Assembly: GCA_034096865.1 (NCBI GenBank)
Contig: JAWQFJ010009488.1
Location: 1 to 10,936, forward strand
Origin: Theodoxus fluviatilis
Taxonomy: Eukaryota; Mollusca; Gastropoda; Cycloneritida; Neritidae
Direction: 5' to 3'
Length of the DNA stretch: 10,936 nucleotides
The notes beneath the pieces were generated by a model. It did no database searches. It had not been told where the DNA came from and saw nothing but the letters and a program-made list of their open reading frames with translations. The position numbers and the translations under genes are program-made. Positions 1 to 7,940 of the stretch are shown here, in pieces. Every line of letters begins with the position of its first letter. Positions within the stretch are counted from its first letter, which is position 1.

Positions 1-141
1 CACCACACAGCAACTGCATACCAATAACCATGCTCAACAATTAGTTTGGGAAAATATTTCATGATAAATATCTATAAATATCTACATACCAGGCTCAACA
101 TTTCGGGTTTGTGTGTGTGTATGTGTGAAAAAAAAAATGGA

Positions 142-291
142 TGTGTTAGTGAATACGAAAAAGAGGCCAACAGCGTCAATTAAAAAATCTGTCTCAAGAC
201 AATGAGAAATACGAAGTTGTTTATGTATTTTCCACTGTAGTCTGACTTTGAAATTGACGACTTTGGCCTCCTTATTGTATTCAATGTCACA
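142..291. repeat. Imperfect 40-nt inverted repeat (foldback/MITE-like hairpin)
   Basis: The arm at 142-181 aligns without gaps to the reverse complement of 252-291, with 31 of 40 positions identical. The conserved blocks are GAATAC, GAGGCCAA and CGTCAATT. The arms enclose about 70 nt. The length and spacing fit a small foldback element or a decayed MITE, or a stem-loop RNA. No target-site duplication is evident, and I do not recognise a family. Confidence 0.6.
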
Positions 292-1222
292 TATATTACT
301 AACAGTCATGAATTCTGACCTGTCATCATTTAGGCCGTTGGGTGGGATGTGAAATGCTTACCCCCCTTAGGGAACTTTGTACACTATGATTTTCTGGTAG
401 CCTCATACCCCCTACTTTGAATTACTGCTAGGCTAGTTGAGTACTTTGAGTCACAGAAGCAATTGTCAGTTACTGAATCACAGTGTGCCTCAAGTTACCT
501 GGACTTGTGTAACATTTGGAACAAACAACTTGTGCAATCTATTTTATTATTTAACAGAAATTCAGCCGAGGCAGAAAAAGGACACTTCGGCGACACTAAA
601 TAAAATATCAACAACAAACAAGATCTAACTAACTATGTGATGACTACGGTCTGCAAAGATATGTGTTTTAGATGATCCCAAGGGTAGCAGAAGATACATA
701 GGACACTGATTGTTTGCTGGGTCCTTTTTCAGAGATAAGCATCAATGTTATCATGCAGGTGCCAGACACATCAACTGCATTATAATCAAAACCAAACATG
801 TTGCTTTCACTTTCATTCTTTTTACCGCAAAACAAAAGTTTACGCAATTGAATATTTGGAAGTTCAAATCTGTTTATTTCTACGTGAATCATTGTCCCTA
901 CCGACTTTGGACGCGTGCATCTTTGATAGTAATTGAAAAGTTTCATAAAATACTAAGTTGGTTCTGGAATGCCTGAGAGTTAGTGTACTAGAAAAGAAGA
1001 GCGGTGCAGGAGAAATGACACACATATTTTAATGTGGGCGCTAAAGGTTACAAGTAATTTCAAGTTGTGTTTCGCCAAGAAATCTGAGGGTAATGTGGAT
1101 ATTTGGAAGAAGTTTCGGGTATGTGGGGGTATTGCAGTGTTAAGGACACTTGCAGATCACGCGGACATCAGTTTTAGGGGATACCCTTACATAAACAGGC
1201 AACACCTCAACCTCAGTGAGGC

Positions 1223-1460
1223 ATCAAAACCAGTCAACTTGCAATCAATTACTTCAAACACTTTTCAGTCAATAACTTGATGTCTTGGGCCGATGTAAAT
1301 TTTGTAAGTATTAAATTTATAAAAGGTGCCCGAGGTGGGATAAATGTTGGGTACAGACTGCAAAAATGTTTGTTTGGGGGGGGGGGTTACCCTACGTCAA
1401 TTTTCAAACATACCTACATCCACCGGACTATCAAAACCCAACAACCTGCAAGCGTTACTT
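1223..1460. repeat. Diverged direct duplication, about 207-nt shift
   Basis: Positions 1223-1254 resemble 1430-1460: both begin ATCAAAACC, share TGCAA in the middle and end TTACTT, about 25 of 32 positions. Loosely similar G-rich and TACCCT motifs precede both copies, which suggests an old tandem unit of about 200 nt. The match is modest and could reflect a low-grade dispersed repeat rather than a local duplication. Confidence 0.3.
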
Positions 1461-1697
1461 GACGACAAAGGTAGCTGGGGATTAATGTCTCATAAGTCCC
1501 CTAGGGGGGGTAAGTGGGGGTATAGACCACCTAACAGCCTAATTTTGTTCATTGGAGTCAAGGTGTATTGCAATCAACAAGGGATGTACATGTATTTAAT
1601 CAATATGTAGGCATGCCTTATACCTTTATCACTGAAGTTTGTACATGTACATTATACTATATATTAATATTATTATGATAACATATTGATGGCTTAC

Positions 1698-2375
1698 CTT
1701 GTACAAAACCTTGACTTCTTGTTTCTTTTCCACAACATCAGAACGCCAAGTGACTTTAGTTACTGCTTCATGATCAGCTAGCCACTTCAATGCTTGTTCT
1801 TTGGTGGTGATGTCAACATTCAGCACTGCTTCAAAACCTCCCCCATGGCGTTTCAAACTACACACAACATGTTTGTGTGACTGTGGTAGCATCTCCTGAA
1901 AAAAAAAGTATAAAGGATTAAATAGATGGAGAACAATTGACTGTCAAGTGTCAAAACAATAGATCGAATAGATGGAGAGAAATTGACTGTCAACAGTGCA
2001 TGTCGCCATTTGCATGCAGTTTGTAACTTTTATCAGTTTCTGTGTTTTGTTTTAGACAGTTTCATACTTCAAAAGTCCGACATTGAGTCAATTATTCAGT
2101 GTTTGAGGCAGATATCACTTATCAGATCTGGTTTACTGATTACAAATCAAATTCAAATGAATTTTAGCCGGCTATTTCTGATCAAAACACAGTGAAAGAC
2201 TGAATACTTTGCCAGTCACACTGGTGCGTGAGAGACTCAAAAAATAAACACAATTGTAGGTTCACTTGACATTAATTCTTACCTCAAGAGCAGGTAGTGA
2301 TTTCTCATCAACTTTACTAGGTTCTTTCAGCTTTGCAAGATTTGGACAGAACGAGCAAAGTCTCAACTTCGCCAT
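1698..2375 (-). CDS. 5' part of an unrecognised nuclear gene, two exons
   Basis: Exon 1 (2375-2283) opens with ATG in good context (A at -3, G at +4) and encodes 31 residues beginning MAKLRLCSFC. It ends in GAG before the donor GTAAGA. Exon 2 (1895-1698) follows a TTTTTTTTCAG acceptor, encodes 66 residues and ends in AAG before GTAAGC. Both introns are phase 0; intron 1 is 387 nt. The joined frame gives 97 residues with no stop. Exon 2 contains HVVCSLKRHGGGFEAVLNVD and a later ALKWLADHEAVTKVTWR segment ending in KVLYK. That layout faintly recalls the N-terminal region of MULE/SWIM-type transposase-derived proteins, which is memory-based inference only. Downstream exons were not found. An in-frame ATG at 2471 would add 32 residues, but it lies in the promoter-like segment, so I prefer 2375. 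Confidence 0.6.
1921..1993. repeat. Intronic direct repeat, 27 nt, two copies
   Basis: Copies at 1921-1947 and 1967-1993 match at 25 of 27 positions, differing only in a central AC/GA pair, with a 46-nt period. They lie inside intron 1 of the minus-strand gene. They are probably a simple local duplication with no evident function. Confidence 0.75.
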
Positions 2376-2403
2376 GATGCAAAGATCTTTCAAAGTTCGC
2401 AGA

Positions 2404-2470
2404 CGGAAGTGACGTCTCTCAGTGTTGGAAAACATCGAGCATGCGCAGTGACGCATTTCAGGCATGCGCA
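2404..2470 (-). promoter_or_regulatory. TATA-less promoter with ETS/CRE composite and two NRF1-like sites
   Basis: CGGAAGTGACGTC at 2404-2416 overlaps an ETS core (CGGAAGTG) with a CRE-like half (TGACGTC), a composite common in animal housekeeping promoters. GCATGCGCA occurs at 2439-2447 and again at 2462-2470, matching the NRF1 half site TGCGCA. All three lie within 100 nt upstream of the minus-strand start codon at 2375, and no TATA box is visible. Site assignment rests on consensus matches; factor binding is inferred. Confidence 0.5.
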
Positions 2471-2479
2471 AGGACCCGG

Positions 2480-3285
2480 GGGGCGTGGCTTAGGCGAGAC
2501 TGTGCCTAAGTACTATGGAAAAGGCAATATTGCGTCCGGGCGTCTGTAAAAAAACTTTAACGTTGGATTTTTCTCGGAGACTATTAAGTCTATCAACACC
2601 CAATTTGGCATGATGGTGTAGGATGACAAGGCGTACAAAAACATACATAGTGACTTGACCTTGCTTCAAGGTCAAGGTCGCAGGGGCCGTAAATGTTGTC
2701 TAAAAAACAACAATTTTTCACATTTTCCCAATTTTCTCTGTAGTTTTTGAGATTGGATACCTGACCTATATATGATATATAGGGCATAGTAATACCTATC
2801 TTTTGATACCAGTTTGATTGATCTTGCTTCAAGGTCAAGGTCACAATAGGTCTTTAAAGTTGAATTGTATACATATTTTGAAGTGATTTTGACCCTGAAC
2901 TATGGAAGATAACTCTTCCAAACTTCATAAGATTGTAGTACACATGTTATACTTCCATAATGAGACACATTTGGTCACATAAGGTCAAGGTCACTTTGAC
3001 CCTTATAAAATGTGACCAAAATGGGGTAGTGAACCACTAAAAGTGACCATATCTCATGGTAGAAAGTGCCAATAAGCACCATTGTGCTTCCTATGTCTTG
3101 AATTAACAGCTTTGTGCTGCATGACCTTGCCAGGGAAAATGTGTAAAGCAGTTCTTAGTGTATGATGTCATTGCGAGGTTGAGTTGTTTGACCTTGACCT
3201 TGAAGGTCACATGAAGGTCAAGGTCATGTAAAGGTCAAGGTCAATCATGTGAGTAATATGGGCTTTGCCCTTCTTGTTTTTCCAT
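2480..3285. repeat. Dispersed mollusc-type repeat with multiple TCAAGGTCA motifs
   Basis: The block starts near a hairpin (CTTAGGC 2489-2495 pairing with GCCTAAG 2504-2510) and ends near GGGCTTTGCCC and CTTCTTGTTT (about 3260-3282). AAGGTCAAGGTC units occur at about 2668, 2831, 2981, 3214 and 3231, plus inverted TGACCTTGACCTT at 3189-3201. There is no coding potential. I recognise the style (AAGGTCAAGGTCA blocks and a GGGCTTTGCCCTTCTTGTT-like end) as a high-copy interspersed family in molluscs, but cannot name its class. No clear terminal inverted repeats or target-site duplication are seen, so the boundaries are approximate. Confidence 0.6.
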
Positions 3286-5188
3286 TGAGCGTAGAGAGGG
3301 GACGCCATGTTTAAAGTTTCCTACACTTCGACTTCGCAGAGTTTGTCTTCAGCTTTATCTACGGGTCATCATCGTCTGCGGTGAAGTAGTAGCACGTAAC
3401 ACACCGTGCGTCGTTTTGACTTTCTCTGATAGTGCGAAGATCTGTGTGAAACGTTTTCATTTTACGCAGTTAGAATCAAAACCTCTATTGAACTCTGAAC
3501 AAGTTGAAAGTAATATCAATTGTTCTTCTCTACATCAAGCGGAAAGACGAGAGAGCGTGTTTACACATTACTTACTTTCCGAGTTCCCCGCCATCGTGTT
3601 CTAGAGGAAGTGGGGGGGGGGGGGGGGGGAAGGGGGGGGGGGGGGGGCGGAAGCGAAGTGGTCGTGTATGCGTGTGTGTGCGTGTGTGCGTGATTGTGTG
3701 CGAAAGAAGAAAAAGAAGTAGAGATTTGAAAGAGGGATGTCAAATGGTTAAACAACTCACATTAAAATAAGCTTAGTACTTATCGTATACTTAAGAGATG
3801 GGATACAACATTCCATTAAAAAGAGCTAGAATGCGGATACAAGAATGATATTGTTACCTCTACTTCTATACGTTATTTGGAACAAAAGAGCAAATAAATA
3901 GATAAATAGATCAACGGTAAAAACTCGAAGAGTGTCTATGTGGATAAAAACAAAATAAGTTAAAAGTGGATGCAGCAAATTTAAATTTCGTTCAGACCAA
4001 GATGTTTTTTGGTACCCAGTTTGTGGATCTTCTAAGAGAGATCTGGTTTACTGAGACTTTGACCCTTTTCCCAGCTCTTGTGTGAGAATTTACATTTAAG
4101 TGTTTATGATACAGTCGCTTCTCGAGACACGTACTCGGCTGATTGGTGTTCACGTATATGAACAACGGAACGAACGATGTGTCACATATATCATTTATGC
4201 CTTCAAGAAATAATTTAAAAACCCTTGCACGCACTTGCATTCTTCCATTCATACACTAAACTTTATTTCTCTCGCACATGGCATAGATACAACACTCACT
4301 ATACATGTGTATCTCGCACAAGCGCTCCGGGGGAAAGACAGGGAAAAACGGGGAGATCACTCTGTTGGAAATTTCGCTGAAATTAGCCGAGTGCGCGGTC
4401 TTAGTAATGTATGGTCTTTGATAACATCCTGTAACGCTGGAACTATCTGCGGTCTATTGGAAGCATAAAGAGATAATCGGCACCACGAAGTTGATGATGT
4501 CAAAATATTGATGACGCCGATATGCATCCAGCACTCAGAGACTGCTAGCTGGCAGGTGCAAAAATGAACTACACTTTGTAGCACCAGACCTGGCTAGCAG
4601 AAACGCCTGCCTGAATTATACAGACCATAGAAGAGTAGTTGTGGTTTCCTCGGTAGAGTGCTCTCTAGTTTGAAACTGGGCAACTTGGCGATAATAATTA
4701 TGGATAATAACGGTGTGAAAACTTGCCCTTTACCAAACATGTAGGCCTACTAATGATGGTATCCTTCGGTTCTCATGTTATCGTGAAACATGACACTTCA
4801 TCTTTCAGCCGAGTGCTCTCTTGAACTGGGGTTGCAGTGTGGGAAAACGGCCCCTGATGACTGGAAATCTCTGTACTCTTTGCTGGCATTCAATTGAATA
4901 CTCCACTATCGCACCATTCTCCATCTTCATCATTTGCGTTCACTTTCTTTACGTCTTTCGAGGGCCTGATGACCGTGTCGAATACGCGTGTCTCTGTAAT
5001 TTTACAACGGTGCAGTGCTTATTACACAATACTGCATTCTGCTGGAATTGCTTTGAAATCAGGTTTAAGGTCTCTTGCTAATCCTCGTTTATGTGTGTTG
5101 TGCACGAGTGCGCAGATATGTATGATCGAGCTTAGTTCAAAAAAAGTACCTGCAAAATTTTTTGTTGATCCACATACTGATGTAACAT
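3286..5188. other. Non-coding nuclear DNA, nothing recognisable but simple repeats
   Basis: Short open frames here have no domain, signal peptide or splice support. The two that cross 3612-3690 encode only poly-Gly/Pro and Cys-Val runs from low-complexity DNA. Other contents are the G tract (3612-3647), a TG-rich patch (3661-3702), a short ATAG-like run near 3893-3911 and a perfect GTAGGCCTAC palindrome at 4741-4750. A weak echo of GAGTGCTCTCT with a nearby AACTGGG occurs at about 4656 and 4811. Confidence 0.45.
3612..3647 (+). repeat. Two long guanine runs (18 G and 16 G)
   Basis: A run of 18 G (3612-3629), the dinucleotide AA, then 16 G (3632-3647), followed by a TG/CG-rich alternating stretch to about 3702. 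This is a strong G-quadruplex candidate on the plus strand beside a Z-DNA-prone stretch. Run lengths in such tracts are often wrong in assemblies. Confidence 0.85.
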
Positions 5189-5196
5189 TGACGTCA
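5189..5196 (+). promoter_or_regulatory. Perfect cAMP response element (TGACGTCA)
   Basis: An exact 8-bp CRE palindrome lies 66 nt upstream of the ATG at 5262. A full CRE close to the start of a secreted-protein gene fits CREB-regulated expression, typical of neuroendocrine genes, but function is inferred. A TTTTGGCAG string at 5209-5217 could alternatively be a splice acceptor for a 5' UTR exon, which would place the CRE in an intron. Confidence 0.45.
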
Positions 5197-5261
5197 TGAT
5201 GTGATCCTTTTGGCAGCTCGGCTCCCGTCAAGACCTTGACTTCAAAGCTGACTCGTCCGCC

Positions 5262-5553
5262 ATGACAGCTGCCTCTGGTCCTCTGTGCCTAGCGCTGCTG
5301 GTTGTCATGACAACTCTACATGCGTCTTCGGGGAGTCCATTCCGATCCCAGCTCCAACCGGGTATTCCAGACCATGACTCCAGAAAGCAATCCAAAATGG
5401 CCGCCGTGGAAAGGGAGAGACGCATTTCCCGAATCGCCCGGGACTACTTCCGCCGGAAGTCCGCCTCGTCCAGCATGCGACGTCACTGGCACGTGATAGG
5501 ACAGACTCCTGTCAGCCCCCCTGACTTGATCCTTGTCCTCCTGGCAGGAGCAG
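5262..5553 (+). CDS. First coding exon of a secreted, basic protein or prohormone-like precursor
   Basis: The ATG has context CCGCCATGA and opens a signal peptide: a short N-region, a hydrophobic core (PLCLALLVV and following residues, about 7-19) and a likely cleavage near HASSG (about residues 20-24). The rest is rich in Arg, Lys and Ser, with dibasic or multibasic motifs (RERR, FRRK, MRR) before HWHVIGQTPVSPPD and a hydrophobic LILVLLAGAG end. The exon stops in phase 1 at a CAG|GTAGGA donor (GT at 5554-5555), common in secreted modular proteins. The exon is clearly more GC-rich than its flanks. The antisense frame at 5316-5585 has no comparable features. I do not recognise the family; a neuropeptide or growth-factor precursor is possible, as is a type-I membrane protein. 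Downstream exons were not found. Confidence 0.5.
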
Positions 5554-6217
5554 GTAGGAAAACTTGTTCTCAGACAAGCACACATGAATGGAGTAACTTA
5601 TTTTCTTACATGCATGAACGAGTAGTCGGTTGCTGAATGTTACAAGTTAGAGATTTTTCTGCTAGAGCTGGCAAATGATGAGAACTCGCTCAAAGTGTTA
5701 CAAATACAGCTAGACGAATTCCCCCATTGACCGGCACAGTAGAACTCGCTCACGACATGGCAGGCACACGCTCAAGAACTCGATCACTCAATTACTGGCA
5801 TATTCAGCGAAACATATTCGACAACGAAACTGCTGTTGTTGAATTAGAGAAAGACCGCGCTTTGTCGCAACAAGAGCCTGGGCTCAATTTCCTTCTGCCT
5901 CCATTCGTTTTAAACCTGTTTAGTGTTCGGGGTTTTCTATTCAGGTGGCTTGTCATCTCTTCATTCGTCTGCAAAATGGACTGCGCACCTATGCCCGTCA
6001 CTGACTTTAAGAATGAATGAATAAATGAACGAATGAATGAAAAGAGTTACGGCCAATGAGCCTTTTGTGTCAGCCAAAACTATTAATCACGCAAAATCAC
6101 TGGGACTGGTTAGAGTAAGAAGAGCTGCACGTGTTTCACTCCTGAACAGCAATTTTGGGGCGTGATTCACTCAGCGCTGTGCATCACAGATCCGAGGTGA
6201 TTCACACTTTTTTCAAA
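5554..6217. other. Probable intron/intergenic DNA with a GAAT microsatellite
   Basis: Beyond the donor at 5554 the frame reads on only briefly as intron. A 97-codon frame at 5727-6020 and its antisense partner show no domain or splice support. A degenerate (GAAT)n tract lies at about 6011-6043. GTGATTCAC occurs twice (6162-6170 and about 6198-6206), just upstream of the candidate start at 6218. Confidence 0.4.
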
Positions 6218-6335
6218 ATGGCGTCTTCGATCCCGCACTGGCCGTCGAAGCGTAAAATAACCCGCAGAAACATCATTTTGGGACTGGAACGGACTTTATT
6301 TGCCCCAAGCGCTCTGTATGCGCGACTAATGGCAA
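6218..6335 (+). CDS. Candidate first exon with a YY1-like start motif
   Basis: The ATG sits in CAAAATGGCGTC, which is both a strong Kozak context and a match to the YY1 consensus often found over start codons of animal genes. It encodes about 39 residues beginning MASSIPHWPSKRKITRRN, basic then moderately hydrophobic, up to a plausible GCAA|GTAAGG donor at 6336 (phase 1). Read through, the frame would stop soon after 6427. No domain is recognised and no second exon was found. It could equally be part of a repeat or a chance frame. Confidence 0.3.
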
Positions 6336-6587
6336 GTAAGGATGACACGGTAGTGGACTTTATTCATGCAGAATACATTTTAACGTGCTATCACCTCCCT
6401 GCACACTCACACACATTTTTCAATCTGTGAATTTTTCGGCTCCCGTGTCTAGGGGTTTTGCTAGTGGAAGGGGGCAATAATTTCTTCACTCTCTCTCTCA
6501 ATCTACACTTATAACACAACTTCAATTTTCATTCACAATGATTGAATTTAATAGAACTCAATAATGGCAGAATTACAGTCAATGTAA

Positions 6588-7346
6588 TTGTCACGGCCCG
6601 GGTGGTTGACTGCTGATGTAAAAGCAGTCCCGTGCAGATATTTATGTTTTAAAGGGAAAATCGCCTGATTGTCCAACAACCTAACACTATTCAAAACAAC
6701 GCCACACCAGACATAAATCAAATATAACAATTTAATAACATAATACAAGAAAGAACCAGTCAATGCAAATATAATTTCACACCTCACTCCACAACCACCA
6801 TTATGCCAGAACACTCCAGCACAAATCCACAACAAAATCTCTCCACAGAATAAACAACAATCACAAACCTACAAAAGCTCCCCAAAGCACAAACAATACT
6901 TTCATAACATAATACAAGAAAAAACCAGTCAATGCAAATATAATTTCACACCTCACTTCACAACCACCATTATGCCAGAACACTCCAGCAAAAATCTACA
7001 ACAAAATTTCTCCACAGAATAAACAACAAGCACAAACCCACAACAAAAGCTCCCCAAAGCACAAGCAATACTTTCAACTCAAATCAATGATTATCACTCC
7101 AACACACCAATTGGAATCTGCTAGAATTTTCCAGCAACAAAATTAACAATTATTGCCAAAAAACAGACAATACTTCCAATTCAAATAAACGATGGTTATT
7201 ACCTCCAAATCTTTCCACAGAATAAACAACAAGCACAAACCCACAACAAAAGCTCCCCAAAGCACAAGCAATACTTTCAGCTCAAATCATCAATGGTTAT
7301 CACTCCAACACACACCAATTGCAGTCTGCTAGAACTTTCCAGCAGT
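6588..7346. repeat. A/C-rich tandem repeat region
   Basis: The plus strand is strikingly poor in G and T-to-A asymmetric. Copy 1 (6735-6903) and copy 2 (6904-7075) are near-identical, about 169-172 nt, with shared blocks such as CCAGTCAATGCAAATATAA and AGCTCCCCAAAGCACAA. A second overlapping duplication with a 203-nt shift links 7009-7135 to 7212-7346 (CCACAGAATAAACAACAAGC and downstream). The preceding 6588-6660 segment (TGTCACGGCCCGGGTGG and following) may be the edge of the same element. No protein is supported on either strand; the antisense frame at 6548-6835 is a by-product of the repeat. Family unknown. Confidence 0.75.
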
Positions 7347-7906
7347 AAGTTTACAACAATTCTTGTCAAGGAACAAACAACCAAAACCTCTAATTACTAC
7401 AATTATTCCTACAATGTTCCAAAACCACTTCAAAGTGCAAGTCACCCCCTCATGAACGTCAACACGAGTCCACAACGTTCAAATCCGTCAGCCGTGACGG
7501 CCCTGCACCCATACTATAGGCGCACACAAGAAAAAGACTTCGTCAGCAGACGTCAGACCCCCGCAGACACAGCAAGACTAACATGAGATTAAATTACAAA
7601 GAAGATCGGCCTGTGAACCATCACAATGTCACCGTTAAAGGCCCGACGACGAGACACCAAGAAAGAACATTCCCCTCCTTACAACACCAGTAAGGAGACC
7701 GGCAAACCAAAACCAGGTCTTGCCCACCGGGCGCAAACGGCCCCCTGAGACACCGCTCAGCAAGAAATCACACACCCACAACCAGACCGGTAAGCCAAAC
7801 CCAGGCCTTACCTACCAGGCACAGCGGCCCTCGGAGACGCGGCACCAACACACAGCGACGAAAAGTCTTGTTTCCAAAAGTTCCTCCCCCCTAGCGAAAT
7901 ACACGA
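7347..7906. other. Non-coding segment between tandem repeat and TATA-like box
   Basis: GC content rises from left to right. Two plus-strand frames of about 96 codons (7293-7586, 7720-8010) have repeat-like, Thr/Pro/Ser/His-rich content and no domain, so I do not call them genes. A small palindrome CCGTCAGCCGTGACGG lies at about 7486-7501. An 88-nt-period duplication at 7696-7843 is listed separately. Confidence 0.4.
7696..7843. repeat. Diverged direct repeat, 88-nt period
   Basis: 7696-7756 and 7784-7843 share AGACCGG, AA(A/G)CCAAA, CCAGG(T/C)CTT, CACC/TACC and a CGGCCC(C/T)C...GAGAC end. The copies are clearly related although diverged at many sites. The segment may belong to the same unknown repetitive element as the A/C-rich arrays to the left. 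Confidence 0.6.
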
Positions 7907-7940
7907 CCCTATATATAGGGTTCATTCACGCAAAAATAAA
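7907..7940 (+). promoter_or_regulatory. Palindromic TATA-like box followed by AATAAA
   Basis: CCCTATATATAGGG (7907-7920) is a perfect 14-bp palindrome containing a TATA element. AATAAA follows at 7935-7940. A TATA box with a polyadenylation signal some 20 nt downstream is the arrangement seen at the U3/R boundary of LTRs, but could also be the promoter of a cellular exon beginning near 7940-7961. No LTR ends or primer-binding site could be established. Confidence 0.35.

Larger units (their letters stand above)
1..1697. other. Non-coding nuclear DNA, no supported gene
   Basis: Open frames on both strands here are short, lack recognisable domains and mostly overlap each other antisense. Further exons of the minus-strand gene that starts at 2375 should lie in this direction or beyond the window edge, but I found no convincing acceptor-exon-donor continuation. 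The stretch contains a 40-nt imperfect inverted repeat (142-291), a weakly conserved direct duplication (1223-1460), a run of 11 G (1376-1386) and a T/G-rich patch near 110-125. Confidence 0.5.

Noticed and set aside
501..545. Possible minus-strand small exon with Cys pair before a GTAACT donor
   Set aside because: Only about 40 nt with a weak acceptor; considered as exon 3 of the 2375 gene but phase and content are not convincing.
2593..2844. Minus-strand ORFs across the TCAAGGTCA repeat
   Set aside because: They translate a high-copy non-coding repeat and recode its direct repeats (DLDLEAR, LTLKQ-like runs).
3504..3770. Opposed ORFs encoding poly-Gly/Cys-Val and poly-Pro/His-Thr
   Set aside because: Their content is a direct product of the G tract and TG repeat; no flanking coding signal.
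4656..4830. Repeated GAGTGCTCTCT with a nearby AACTGGG motif
   Set aside because: Only about 20 nt is shared; too short to call a duplication without a genome search.
5316..5585. Minus-strand 89-codon ORF opposite the secreted-protein exon
   Set aside because: It lacks a signal peptide, domain or splice logic and lies antisense to the better supported plus-strand exon.
6735..7346. CRISPR-like array
   Set aside because: Repeats are about 170-200 nt, adjacent and imperfect with no spacers; the host is a eukaryote.
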